Source: Semisulcospira habei (lineage: Eukaryota > Mollusca > Gastropoda > Semisulcospiridae). From it: DNA of 64,000 nucleotides. The position numbers and the translations under genes were made by a program. Under the pieces are notes generated by a model. It was not told the DNA's origin and ran no database searches. It saw only the letters and a list, made by a program, of their open reading frames with translations. This document shows, one piece after another, positions 11,878 through 22,350 of this stretch. Where the stretch lies: the NCBI GenBank assembly GCA_036245525.1, contig BTPG01000003.1:211242070-211306069 (forward strand). The letters are read 5' to 3'. How positions within the stretch are numbered: position 1 is the first letter of the stretch; the number at the start of each line of letters is the position of its first letter.

Positions 11878-12157
11878 TTGTTGTTGGTAAAACATGACTC
11901 GTCTTTGAAGTTATCCACAGTGAACGCGTGAAATATAATGACAATACCAATGAACATTATCATAGGAAAAAATAAACAGTTTGTAATTAGGTCAACTTTG
12001 ACCTGATGGACTATTTTTTTAAAGCCTTTCTGCTTTCCCCGCTGGACAGTTGCCGTCAAAAATCGTGTATCACGGTTTATATCAAACTTTGCCTGTCAAT
12101 ATTCTTCGTTCTCGCACAACTCTGGGGAAAGTGATGCACGTTGTTTCTCGTTAAAAC

Positions 12158-12311
12158 TAGCACGGGAAAGCCCTTATCATTCTGGCCAATCACGGGAAAG
12201 CCCTTATCATTTTGGCCAATCACGGGAAAGCCCTTATCATTCTGGCCAATCACGGGAAAGCCCTTATCATTCTGGCCAATCACCGGAAAGCCCCTATCAT
12301 TCTGGCCAATC
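12158..12311 (+). repeat. 30-bp minisatellite, five copies
   Basis: CACGGGAAAGCCCTTATCAT followed by TCTGGCCAAT, repeated five times with rare substitutions. The in-frame peptide TGKPLSFWPI is a by-product of a unit length divisible by three. Confidence 0.95.
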
Positions 12312-12333
12312 ATCGAAGTCACAGGGAATAACG

Positions 12334-12519
12334 TTAACCCTTTTAGCCCCGAGTTCCTACAGCAGGAGATTTATTGCCATGATAATTTAAGGGTAGTGCC
12401 AGATTAGCTTGGCACTACCCTAGAATTATCATGGTCAATCCATCTCCTGCAACTGGTACATAATCATTAGGCAACACATCAGAAATTTGAGAAATGGGAC
12501 CTTGGAGCTAAAAGGGTTA
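12334..12519. mobile_element. Family B hairpin element
   Basis: TTAACCCTTTTAGCCCCGAG to GAGCTAAAAGGGTTAC. The hairpin CCATGATAATTTAAGGGTAG pairs with CTACCCTAGAATTATCATGG and has lost the GGCGCC centre. The right TTAA is mutated to TTAC. Confidence 0.88.
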
Positions 12520-12753
12520 CCAGACCTAGTTAGAAGGTCTGTAGAGAGACTACGCCAAAACCTTGTCCCTGTTATTTGTCTTCTCCGACATTACAACAAT
12601 GTTCTAGAACGACGTAATAAGTGGGTCGACTTCACCAGGGCACGCACCAAAAATACGACTTCCCCCACGATTTCGGGACAAAGACAGTCACTGTGTCCTG
12701 AATCAGCTTTTCAGTACAGCAGAACCGGTTTTGAGACACAGTCCTAATGAGCG

Positions 12754-12825
12754 GTCACCTGTCATTAAAGACCATCATTTAGGTGGTTGTGGCCACCTAA
12801 ATGATGGTCTTTAATGACAGGTGAC
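12754..12825. repeat. Perfect 34-bp-arm hairpin (family H)
   Basis: GTCACCTGTCATTAAAGACC pairs exactly with GGTCTTTAATGACAGGTGAC, and the inner CATCATTTAGGTGG with CCACCTAAATGATG. A degraded half-copy lies near 56697-56735. Confidence 0.92.
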
Positions 12826-13044
12826 ACCTTGTGCCGTTCAAGACTTCTTTTGAGAGAGCGCCTGTCCGTTGAGACCACGTTTATCCTGCAAAAATGTGGT
12901 TCCCCAAAACAGGTTTCACTGAATGACATACGCTGACTTTTTATTGCTGGGCGGACAACAATGGACGCCTGGTAAGTTACGTTTCGAAGTAACACGCCGC
13001 AATGACGCAAGATCGACCCACGGTCAACTTAGCCTGGAAATCTT

Positions 13045-13125
13045 CGTCAGATCGAGCCGGGGTCAATTTGACGTGGCAGACTTTGCAAGTTTGCCACGTC
13101 AAAATTGACTCAGGGTCTATATGAC
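13045..13125. repeat. Foldback of the GACCCGGGGTC type
   Basis: GTCAATTTGACGTGGCAGAC and GTTTGCCACGTCAAAATTGAC form imperfect arms. The same GGGGTCAATTTGGCGT theme is the unit of the minisatellite at 17450-18900. Confidence 0.7.
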
Positions 13126-13165
13126 GTAATGCTATGTTTGGCAAGTTACACCGGCTACAGCCACC

Positions 13166-13715
13166 TGTTGGGTCCCAACCTCAGCGTCGACCCAACCTCG
13201 GTCCCGAGTGACATATAATGCTCAAAAATAGTAAGGTACATTAACTGTTCAGCTTGAATTACTAAAGGTTCTCAGAATAGGTATAATAACGGTTATATCC
13301 GTGATTAGCCATCTCATTGGCCTACAATTTCACAACATTGGTGTGAAATATAGTGCTCACAAAAAGTAATGGATGTCATAATTTCAGCGTGAATTACTAA
13401 AATGTCGGAAAACACCTTACATCTGCAAAGTGCAGTCACGTTTTTGGTCTGATTAATGTTTTTACTGTTTGGGACATTTTAATAATTTAAGCTGAAAGTA
13501 ATACGTCTTTTACTTTTTGTTGGCACTATATGTCACACCAATGTTGTAAAATTGTAGGCCAGTGGGATGACTAATCACTGATATACCTGTGATTATACCG
13601 ATTCTGAGGACGTTTAGCAATTCAAGCTGAAACGTTAATATTCCTTACTATTTATGAGCAGTATACGTCACTTTGGCCGAGGTTGGGTAGACGCCGAGGT
13701 TGGGACCCAACTGAC
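13166..13715. repeat. ~545-bp palindromic foldback
   Basis: Left arm from TTGGGTCCCAACCTCAGCGT to about 13430; right arm ends ACGCCGAGGTTGGGACCCAA. Matching inner blocks include ACTTTTTGT, GGCCTACAATTT, TTCAGCTTGAATT and TAGTAAGG. Arms are about 270 bp and visibly diverged (roughly four in five bases matching by eye), so it is an older foldback element. Confidence 0.88.
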
Positions 13716-13775
13716 TATCCGCACTGTCATAAATTTCCAACACCCAGACGTTCACCGGGATTTCAACAGAACGGA

Positions 13776-14096
13776 TTGTTGTTGTTTAGTTCGGGGTTTA
13801 ACGTCCACGGCACCGAAGTGATAATGGACGGCCCTGACGAGCGGGTTATGGGGGGCAGGGAAATCTATTACCTATGGTGTACGACATGAACACTGATCAA
13901 TTCAGGCACACTGCAACTGTGCCACTTTGATTTACCGGGACCTTTCAACGGACATGCTGTAGGAACAAGCCCGTCTTTTTTTCCCTGGATTGCAAGTCCA
14001 GCTACCGGGGCCGGGACGGAGACTCGAACCTACGACCCGGCGATTCCCTTCGCTCTCCTGCTCCGACGCTTAACCGCACGAGCTATTTCGGACTCG
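13776..14096 (-). mobile_element. tRNA-headed SINE, single copy
   Basis: The minus strand starts GAGTCCGAAATAGCTCGTGC, has a diverged B box GGTTCGAGTCTC, and ends in a GGCGTTAAAC/CAACAACAAT-type 3' region. Same family as the foldback at 5069-5587. It is not a tRNA gene: no acceptor pairing and a long body. Confidence 0.82.
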
Positions 14097-14522
14097 TAAA
14101 ACGGATTGTGGGTAGACGAGATACATTTATAGATTTAGAGGGCTGAGGCACTCCAACGCTGTTCCAGATTTTTGAACAACAATATGTGCTGTTACTAAAT
14201 ACGTCAATCTCGATTGTCTGTAATCTCAGAGTTGCGTTAACCCTTTGGGCGTCGGTATCGATTTTGGCCGAGGATTAATCTTTGAAAACGGCATTAAAGA
14301 AACATTTTAATACCCGCGTGCTCGCTAGAGATGTGAAATTGTAGGGATGCGCAGTTTGTGTTTATTGACTTTAGACGGACATCGACATGGTGCTACTCTG
14401 AGTGGGCAACCCTTTGCACAACAAGAAAAAAAGGCAAATTTGCAGCGGAAAAGGTGTTTCAGGTATCCTGTCACGTTTAATCATTGTTACGCCTTCGTAC
14501 TAGCGACAACAAATGACGAGAT

Positions 14523-14663
14523 TTAACTCATTCTACCACAGACACACCACAGCAAGATAAGGATCGACCATGATAGTTCAAGGGTGATGCCAGAATAGCT
14601 TGGCGCCTATGGCAAGACAATGGCAAAATTTGGGGATTTCGGTGTTGGGGTAGAATGAGTTAA
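14523..14663. mobile_element. TTAA element with 15-bp terminal inverted repeats
   Basis: TTAACTCATTCTACC at the left and GGTAGAATGAGTTAA at the right are exact inverted repeats. The interior keeps the left B2 arm (CATGATAGTTCAAGGGTGAT) but has lost the right arm. Ends of this form are typical of piggyBac-like elements. Confidence 0.85.
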
Positions 14664-14714
14664 AACAATTTAAACGATAATATGCCTTTTTCATGGCAAA
14701 AGCCATTATGTCTA

Positions 14715-14775
14715 TTTTTGAGAAAAGCGGGATTGTCATGTATGACAATGAAAATCTCGCTTTTCTAAAAATAAA
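14715..14775. repeat. AT-rich hairpin
   Basis: ATTTTTGAGAAAAGCGGGAT pairs with ATCTCGCTTTTCTAAAAAT around CATTGTCATACATGACA. No other copy noticed. Confidence 0.65.
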
Positions 14776-14948
14776 AATAACAATTTTAAAAAGTGAATTC
14801 TGACTTTTGGCAGATCACACGCCAAACACAACACGTAACGTACATTCCCTGTCTTGTAACGATGATAAAAACTGTACAGTCTGATCTGAGCAAAAAGTAG
14901 AATCTTATGTAGATGGGGCCATGGCGAGGATGGGACCTGGGGTCAGTT

Positions 14949-15052
14949 GCATGAGCGAGCTTAGTCCTGCGCCAGTCACTAAGCAAGGTGCGCCGCTTTT
15001 TTTGGATCACCTTGCTTAGTGGCTGGCGCAGGACTAAGCTCACTCACGCAGC
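14949..15052. repeat. Family E hairpin
   Basis: GCATGAGCGAGCTTAGTCCT to AGGACTAAGCTCACTCACGC, loop CTTTTTTTGGA. Mirrored GCGCCAG/CTGGCGC differs from the copy at 11538. 15060-15580 downstream shows no gene. Confidence 0.9.
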
Positions 15053-15588
15053 TGGCCACTGGTCAGTCAAAACAGTGGGTAGGCCTGTCGTGGGAATGAC
15101 GGTCTATGCGGGGCAACGGACATGCGGGTCATATCGTGATTGTTCAGAGGCGATAATTATGGCATACCTGGTTCACCAACTTCCACTGTTTACTGTATTT
15201 TTACTCAGTCCTGGATGTGGTATCAACAACAAAATAAGAAAAAAATAACTTACCTGACGGGAAAACGGCGATAAAAACCCAGAAAAACAAGACTAGCGGA
15301 AGGAACCCATGCTCTTGCAAAGCCCCCATCGCTTTTTGTGTGTGTGTGAGAGAGAGTGTGTCACTCAGCCGCAGGTTAAAAGGCACCTGCCTTTTTACAC
15401 CGTGAGGTACAGTCCGAAGTGTGCGGAGTTTGTGAATTCCTTTTCGCTACATGTCCAGAGTGACTTCCCCTTAGTTCACTGTAGCCAGCCCCCCCTCCGG
15501 GTATAGATTCTCATGAACCGTGTTTCTGAGTACCTTTGCGCCACCTGTCTCAGTAGTTGACGGTCCATTTGGGAGCCACTTCCGTTTC

Positions 15589-15653
15589 CAAGAGGCATGA
15601 ATTCTCATGAGCCCCTGCAAAGCAGGGGCTCATGAGAATCCGTATGCCCCTTG
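15589..15653. repeat. Family A hairpin
   Basis: ATTCTCATGAGCCCCTGC mirrored by GCAGGGGCTCATGAGAAT; outer CAAGAGGCATG and TATGCCCCTTG. 15660-16310 holds no feature beyond a short B2 half-arm near 16008-16036. Confidence 0.87.
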
Positions 15654-16317
15654 AACTTGAGTCGGAAACTGACCGCATTTACATTTTGATGATTTAGAAT
15701 GTCGTCTGTTTTTTTTTGTTGCGTATGACAGTTGAGGCAAGGGGCGCGCCATTCCTAATACTGACATAGCCTCTTTCAGACCACTGTCTTCTAACCCTCC
15801 ACATAAATCGCTAGAGGGTGGTGGAAAAGGCGCGCCTGTTAAAATCACGCCTGTGTCAAGAATGCTGTGATGTTCTTCCACGAGCAGGTAACTGTGTTAA
15901 CATACCAGGCGACGACTTTAAAGTCCCTGTGTGCTTTTGGTTTAAGATAAAATGTTCTTGTATTTGTCTGCAAAGTTTTGGAAAACAACGTGAAACATGC
16001 GACGCCCAAGCTATTCTGGCACCACCCCGTTGAACTATCAGTCATATAAAACGTTTTGTGAAGACTTCAGTAGTTCATGTCGCGCATATTTTTTCAACGC
16101 AAATGAAGACTTGATCAATGCAAATGTTTCGACTGGAATTGATGGAATAACAACTAAGTAGTATGATATCCAATAGTTAGTTATTCGTAGCTACAGGGAC
16201 TGACTGACAGTATTTCTCGGGCAGTTTTGTGCAAGATACAAAAGCAAAAATAAAAAAGCTAAACACATAATTATAATGATAGAAGAAAACGTACAAATAT
16301 ACACCAAAATCAACACA

Positions 16318-16530
16318 TTAACCCATTTAGCCCAGAGTCACCGCAGTGGGAGTTGATTGACCATGATAATTCAAGGGTAGTGCCAGATTAGCTTGGCGCC
16401 TGAAGGCGCCAAGCTAATCTGGCACTACTCTTGAATTATCATGGTCAATCCATCTCCTACAACTGGTACGTAGCCATTTGGCAACACCTCCAAACTTTGA
16501 GAAATGGGACCTTGGGGGAAAGAGGGTTGA
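16318..16530. mobile_element. Family B hairpin element, nearly full length
   Basis: TTAACCCATTTAGCCCAGAG at the left; core GACCATGATAATTCAAGGGT pairing with its complement over about 43 bp per arm, centre GGCGCCTGAAGGCGCC; the right flank ends AGAGGGTTGAA, so the right TTAA is lost. Confidence 0.92.
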
Positions 16531-16665
16531 ACTCTCTCAGCTCTTGTACCTCCGGCTGACGGCTGTCCACTTTGTAGCAGTCATAGCAATCGACCTCGCT
16601 CCGGATATTGCTAAGTTCGGATATAACAACGCTTTTTCCGAAGTCTCGACTATACTGTAATCAGG

Positions 16666-16732
16666 TTAACCCTTTGACTGTCGGTAGCGGAATCATCGCG
16701 ACAAAAACCGCTACCGACAGCCAAATGGTTAA
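16666..16732. mobile_element. Family C hairpin element
   Basis: TTAACCCTTTGACTGTCGGT at the left, ACCGACAGCCAAATGGTTAA at the right, inner GTAGCGG/CCGCTAC. Only 67 bp, with TTAA on both sides. Confidence 0.88.
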
Positions 16733-16844
16733 ATTACGTGTCTTATAACAAACCTCAGATATATCAACAGCAGAAAAAGGTTCCCTGGCATTTCAAAAAA
16801 TAATTTTTAAAAAATCCGAAATTTGCCTGGCTACATTTTGAAGA

Positions 16845-17256
16845 AAAGAAGTACCCAACGGAGAAAGAAACACGCTTAGAAAAGACGGGTACAACACAAT
16901 TTATAAATATTTCGGGTAAATAACCTTTGTCAAAATAGACAAAGAAACAGAGAGATTAGCCGCTACTTATCTTCATTCGCAGAAGGAATGTGGTAACTGA
17001 AGGAGGTGACGTAAAATAAAATAAAAGAAAAGGAAGAACAAAAGTGCGGAAAAAGTGAAAATGACGTCAACGAAAAACTCATAAGCGAGAGACTCGGAGA
17101 GAAACTGAACACGAGACAAGAGTGTGTGTAGCGGTTAATCTCTCTGTTTGTTTGTCTATTTTGATAAAGGGTATTTACCCGAAATATTAATGAATTGTGT
17201 TGTTCCCGTCTTTTCTAAGCGTGTTTCTTTCTCCGTTGGGTCACAGTACTTCTTTG
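16845..17256. repeat. ~410-bp foldback with 125-bp arms
   Basis: GAAGTACCCAACGGAGAAAG, CTTAGAAAAGACGGG, TTTCGGGTAAATA and CAGAGAGATTAGCCGCTAC on the left recur reverse-complemented, in order, on the right (GTAGCGGTTAATCTCTCTG to TTTCTCCGTTGGGTC). Loop about 150 bp. Confidence 0.88.
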
Positions 17257-17449
17257 CATTTTCAATTGGCGGTCACCTTTATGGTCTGGATTACAGTTTG
17301 AAGAGAACAGCGCCCCATGTCTGTCTATTTACCGCGAGGCACTGAAACAAGTTAACGTATTGCGTTTGTGTTTCCGCCCGTCGTTGACATTCACAGCGGC
17401 CATGTTGTGATTCCTTTCTTTCGCGACAAATATTACAGAGGGTGTAACA

Positions 17450-18910
17450 TCAAAATGACTCTCACACCAGATCGTCCCGGGGTCAGTTTAGTGTTTCAAG
17501 CATTACTCACGCCAGACAGACCCGGGGTCAATTTGGTGTAAGAATCTCTCTCACGTCATAAAATTCGGGGTCAATTTGGTGTAAGAATCTCTCTCACGCC
17601 ATATAACCCGGGGTCAATTTGGTGTAAGAATCTCTCTCACGCCATATAACCAGGGTCAATTTGGTGTAAGAATCTCTCTCACGCCATATAACCGGGGTCA
17701 ATTTGGTGTAAGAATCTCTCTCACGCCACATCAGTAACCCTTTGATCTAAGAATCTCTCTCACGCCACATGGACCCGGGTCCCTTTGTGTAAGAATCTCT
17801 CTCACGCCACATGGACCCGGGTCCCTTTGTGTAAGAATCTCTCTCACGCCACATCAGTAACCCTTTGATCTAAGAATCTCTCTCACGCCACATGGACCCG
17901 GGTCCCTTTGTGTAAGAATCTTTCTCACGCCACATGGACCCGGGTCCCTTTGTGTAAGAATCTCTCTCACGCCACATGGACCCGGGTCCCTTTGTGTAAG
18001 AATCTCTCTCACGCCACATGGACCCGGGTCCCTTTGCGTAAGAATCTCTCTCACGCCACATGGACCCGGGTCCCTTTGCGTAAGAATCTCTCTCACGCCA
18101 CATGGACCCGGGTCCCTTTGCGTAAGAATCTCTCTCACGCCACATGGACCCGGGTCCCTTTGCGTAAGAATCTCTCTCACGCCACATGGACCCGGGTCCC
18201 TTTGCGTAAGAATCTCTCTCACGCCACATGGACCCGGGTCCCTTTGCGTAAGAATCTCTCTCACGCCACATGGACCCGGGTCCCTTTGCGTAAGAATCTC
18301 TCTCACGCCACATGGACTCGGGTCCCTTTGTGTAGTAAGAATCTCCCTCACGCCACATGGACCCGGGTCCCTTTGTGTAAGAATCTCTCTCACGCTGACA
18401 TGGACTCGGGGTCACTTTGGTGTAAGAATCTCTCTCACGCCACATGGACCCGGGTCCCTTTGTGAAAGAATCTCTCTCACGACACATGGACTCGGAGTCA
18501 CTTTGGTGTAAGAATCTCTCTCACGCCACATAACCTGGGGTCACTTTGGTGTAAGAACTTCTCTCACGCCACATGGACCGGGGTCACTTTGTCGTACGCA
18601 TCACTCTCACGCCATACCCACCCCGGTCGCTTAAGTGTAAGCAAAGACCTCCCTATATTCCAAATAGGGTCTTTGGTTAAGCATCACTCACGCCACACCG
18701 AGCCAGGGTCGCCTTAGTGCACGCATCTCTCCCACGCCAAATGGACCCGGAGTCCAACTTTAGTGCACGCATCTCTCCCACGCCAAATGGATCCGGAGTC
18801 CAACTTTAGTGCACGCATCTCTCCCACGCCAAATGGACCCGGAGTCCAACTTTAGTGCACGCACCTCTCTCACGCCAGACCGCCCAGGGGGGGTCATTTT
18901 GTTGTACACA
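17450..18910. repeat. 42-bp minisatellite, >30 units
   Basis: Consensus GTAAGAATCTCTCTCACGCC then ACATGGACCCGGGTCCCTTTG. Each central unit holds the exact palindrome GGACCCGGGTCC. Edge units are diverged (CATATAACCCGGGGTCAATT), the centre is homogeneous. Unit length divisible by three gives long frames on both strands, which are not genes. Confidence 0.97.
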
Positions 18911-18913
18911 TCA

Positions 18914-18985
18914 CTCTAACGCCATATCGACCCTGGGGTCACTTTGGCGCACGCCAAAGTGACTCCCCGGGTCGATATGGCGTAC
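18914..18985. repeat. Foldback of the minisatellite unit
   Basis: CGCCATATCGACCCTGGGGT with CACTTTGGCG pairs with CGCCAAAGTG and ACTCCCCGGGTCGATATGGC. It sits at the right edge of the 42-bp array and looks like its source structure. Confidence 0.8.
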
Positions 18986-19103
18986 AGATCCATCATAGTT
19001 TGGAGCATTACTCCCTTCACCCAAAACTACCAGCCACAGATACCCCGGGTCGAATTTTAACCTGCATCATTTTAGCGTGCTCCTCCTAAACGCCAAATTA
19101 CCG

Positions 19104-19150
19104 AACCCAGAGCGCAAAGGCCGTCGGGCCGTCGTCGACCCGACGGCCTT
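19104..19150. repeat. Short GC hairpin
   Basis: AAAGGCCGTCGGGCCGTCG and CGACCCGACGGCCTTTTG. Resembles a rho-independent terminator, which has no meaning in this eukaryotic context. Confidence 0.75.
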
Positions 19151-19673
19151 TTGTTTACTGGGAAGTGACGGGCTCGTTTTGGCGTACTAACAGAGAGAGA
19201 CTCTGATTCGGTCTTTCGCAGCGGTCCTTCTAGCACATTACAGCGGGATGAACTAACGCGGAAAGAGAAATTTGTTAAATTTAAGGCCTAATGCTAATCA
19301 GACGATTTGTTTAACACCTGAAAACCATCATCTCTGTATGCATACAGCGTTACAGGATGTCTGCATATAGGACTACGTGCTTCTTTGTTTCCCCCTCAGT
19401 TCTTCTTCTTCCTGTTGCGGCGTGCGTGACACAAAGTCTGCACATCTGTGCATTATGTCAGATTTAAATCCGTCCATATTCATATGTGGTAATGAGAGCA
19501 GTGGCCGCATGCGTAAACGATCCTCGGGGACAGAATTTTTAACAAATTGTCGTATGACCTTAAAGTCACATAACGGTCATACAAGGTCACCTTAAGGTCA
19601 TATACCAGTTGTTAAAGATTGTGTATAACCTTGAGGTAATAGAACATTTGTTAAGGATTCTATCCCGAGGATT

Positions 19674-19891
19674 TTAATCGCTTTACTGGCAGCGGAGGCA
19701 GGTTGTGTTTCTGAAGTCTTTGTTGATTCAGCGACAAACATGCCCCGCGTCAGTCAAAGGTATGAATACAAAGTGGTGTCAGCAAGAGGCATAGATCCTC
19801 ATGAGCCCCCGCAACTGCGGGGGGCTCATGAGGATCTATCCCTCTTGCCGTTTAATCGTGTTCAGTTTTTTCTCGGCAGTGAAGGGGTTAA
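19674..19891. mobile_element. Family A hairpin element, full length
   Basis: TTAATCGCTTTACTGGCAGC to CGGCAGTGAAGGGGTTAA. Hairpin 19783-19847: CAAGAGGCATAGATCCTCAT against ATGAGGATCTATCCCTCTTG around GCAACTGC. TTAA on both sides. Confidence 0.87.
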
Positions 19892-20635
19892 GGTCATAAA
19901 GACTACGTCCAGAGAATTTTCGCAATGCCACAACGTTTTACAACTTTTTGCAACAGATCATGCTGGTGCTGCGTATTTGAGAGTGTTGTATTTGAATACA
20001 TACGTAGTGTTATGCAAATACAAATTTTGGAGTTAAAAAAACAACAACAACATATGCCTGCATGCTTGAAGAGAAGTGGAGCCCGGATTCAGTGACTGCC
20101 GTCTATCGCCGTATTTGATACAGACCAGAAGTGGCACAGCGCACTGTACCCTACTAATATTTCACCTTGATCGTCGCGTGCACAAATGAAAGAACACAAC
20201 AGCCTCAATTTTTGCGTCTCGGTAGAATAGAGATTCACCAATGCAATAGCATCACCCTTTTTGGGAGAGCGTGTGGGGGTGGGAGTGTTAAACGGGGATC
20301 GTGGGGGGGGGGGGGGGGTATAGGAGGGAGGGAGGGAGAAGGTGGGGGTGGCGTGACTGTGTCGGCATTGATCTGATCTGCGAGGGCACAAGACCGAGAC
20401 AGGGAGTCCATTTTTTTGTGTAAAGAGCAAGACTTTAACTGTACTACAACGAAAGTCCCTACGTTTCACAAAAAAAAAAAAAAAGACTTACAGCTCTTTG
20501 TCTTTACAAGACAGTGATGATCTACGTCAAGCACTGAAAGGAAATCCCGTTTGTTAAGGGCAGAATCAGGGCACCCTGCCTCACGTTCCTTCGAAGGCCT
20601 GCTCTCTTAAGTCCTCTTTCTCGCACAGTCTAGCA

Positions 20636-20805
20636 TTAACCCGCTCAGTGGCGAGAACATTTGGACGCCACCCAAGTGCAAGAGGTATAGATCCTCATGA
20701 GCCCCCGCAGTTGCGGGGGCTCATGAGGATCTATATCTCTTGCTGACACGACATTGCCGCCTTCCATGTTCCTGGGACATCCAGTGTCTTTTGGTCTTGA
20801 GTTAA
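20636..20805. mobile_element. Family A hairpin element
   Basis: TTAACCCGCTCAGTGGCGAG at the left; hairpin 20679-20742 almost perfect; an internal GAGTTAACG at 20802-20805 may not be the true end, because other A copies continue to GTGAAGGGGTTAA. The true right end looks lost. Confidence 0.8.
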
Positions 20806-21084
20806 CGCATCATTGCAGAAACACAGTCAAATGGCACTGCACGTTTTAGGCTATAGTCATCTCAGCTAAAAATACAGAGTAGTGTCAGCGAGAGGCGCAT
20901 AGATCCTCTACGTCTACGTCTCTTGCAATTGGCTTGGCTGTGGAGTGGCTCAGACCTGTTTCTCGAACATTCTAGCACTAGGCCAGTCGTGTTCGTGAAT
21001 CGGTGTTTGTGTTCAGTACAGCGTTGGACGTGAAGCCAGCACCAAGCGTCCCTTCTTAGTACAATTCCGGGGGTGCCGCCGGCT

Positions 21085-21210
21085 TATAACCCGCTCCGGC
21101 AGTGCCGAAAACATGCTAGCACCACCCAACTGCAAGAGGTATAAATCCTCATGAGCCCCCGCAGTTGCGGGGGCTCATGAGGATCTGTGCCTCTTGCTGG
21201 CACTACTTTG
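21085..21210. mobile_element. Family A hairpin element, partial
   Basis: Hairpin 21133-21196 with CAAGAGGTATAAATCCTCAT on the left and ATGAGGATCTGTGCCTCTTG on the right. The left end reads ATAACCCGCTCCGGCAGTGC, with TTAA mutated. Confidence 0.8.
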
Positions 21211-21449
21211 AATCCCTATTCCTAGGACATTTAAAGGTTTTTGGTCTTGAATTTACGAAGATTGCAGAAACTGACACAGTCTGCGGGTAAACGCAGATTG
21301 ATGGATCGCATCGTGGCACGCAAGCTGCCCAGTTTGACTGAGTGGCCATTTATGTCATCAGTGTCAGGGCAAATCACCCATCACTGAAGGGCCCACCGGC
21401 AATTGTCCGCCATCAATACGTCTCTCTCAAGTCCATACTGTAGTAGAAT

Positions 21450-21580
21450 GACAGCTGGAGAATATCCAGTCCTCCCCCCCCCCCCCCCCCACCCGAGGGG
21501 GGATGCTAGAAAATATTCCCAAACAGATATTGGACCAGCTGAGTAGAATTAAAGTTTTTGCCGCCTGCGACCGGTTTCGC
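21450..21580 (+). repeat. Direct repeat J, copy 1
   Basis: GGAGAATATCCAGTCCTCCC, AATATTCCCAAACAGAT and AGTTTTTGCCGCCT recur in the same order at 22158-22260. This copy has an expanded poly(C). Confidence 0.85.
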
Positions 21581-21828
21581 CCCAAAGGGGGGTGGGGGGT
21601 GGCTCTTCAGGTAGGCATACGGCGTAACCTGAAATTGCAAACACAACGCATGTACTAGAAAGCCGCCTCCAGAATTACTGGTAGCACCGCCAGTACAGCA
21701 CGGATTGGATCTCTAAAGCTCTATGAGGTGTTGCAGTGTAAGAAGACAGACTAATTTTGAAAAGGCAACACCTAGGCAATTTTGTGGTGCAATTATTTTT
21801 TACTTATAAGTAGACACCTTTGTTATAA

Positions 21829-21929
<101 letters not shown>

Positions 21930-22157
21930 TTCTGAGAATGCTCTTGCTACGCTAATGCCATGGAATTCCAGGCTGGTCAGCTTGCATTGTGTCATCAGGA
22001 CATCAGCTGCCCCTTTTTGTGACTGCATCACCTACTAGTTCTAGAAAGGAGAGGATTAGTGGGAGAGAAGGAATGACAGACCTATCATTTTAAGCCTTCC
22101 ACTGAACACCTGCCACATAAAGTAGTAGGGACTACCCACAGGCGCCCTGCAATCCGC

Positions 22158-22260
22158 TGGAGAATATCCAGTCCTCCCCCCGAGAGGGGAAGCTAGTGCA
22201 TGAATATTCCCAAACAGATCTTGGACCTGCTGGATAGATTTAAGTTTTTGCCGCCTATAA
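22158..22260 (+). repeat. Direct repeat J, copy 2
   Basis: Second copy of the 21450 repeat, without the poly(C) expansion. It lies just before the (TA)n-bounded LINE copy. Confidence 0.85.
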
Positions 22261-22290
22261 CCTTGAGCTATTCTGATTGTTAAAAGTAAA

Positions 22291-22348
<58 letters not shown>

Positions 22349-22350
<2 letters not shown>

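Noticed and set aside
12158..12311. Possible CRISPR array
   Set aside because: Direct repeats without unique spacers in an intron-bearing eukaryotic genome; a minisatellite.
17854..18487. Long open frames on both strands (about 180-205 codons) with 14-residue repeats
   Set aside because: They are translations of the 42-bp minisatellite, which stays open in several frames because the unit is divisible by three and stop-free. No start context, domain or splice evidence.
19104..19150. Rho-independent terminator
   Set aside because: Hairpin followed by T, but the genome is eukaryotic and no bacterial gene is present.
20089..20469. 126-codon frame with Pro-rich centre
   Set aside because: Driven by a G-rich run on the opposite strand; no domain, no neighbouring exon.
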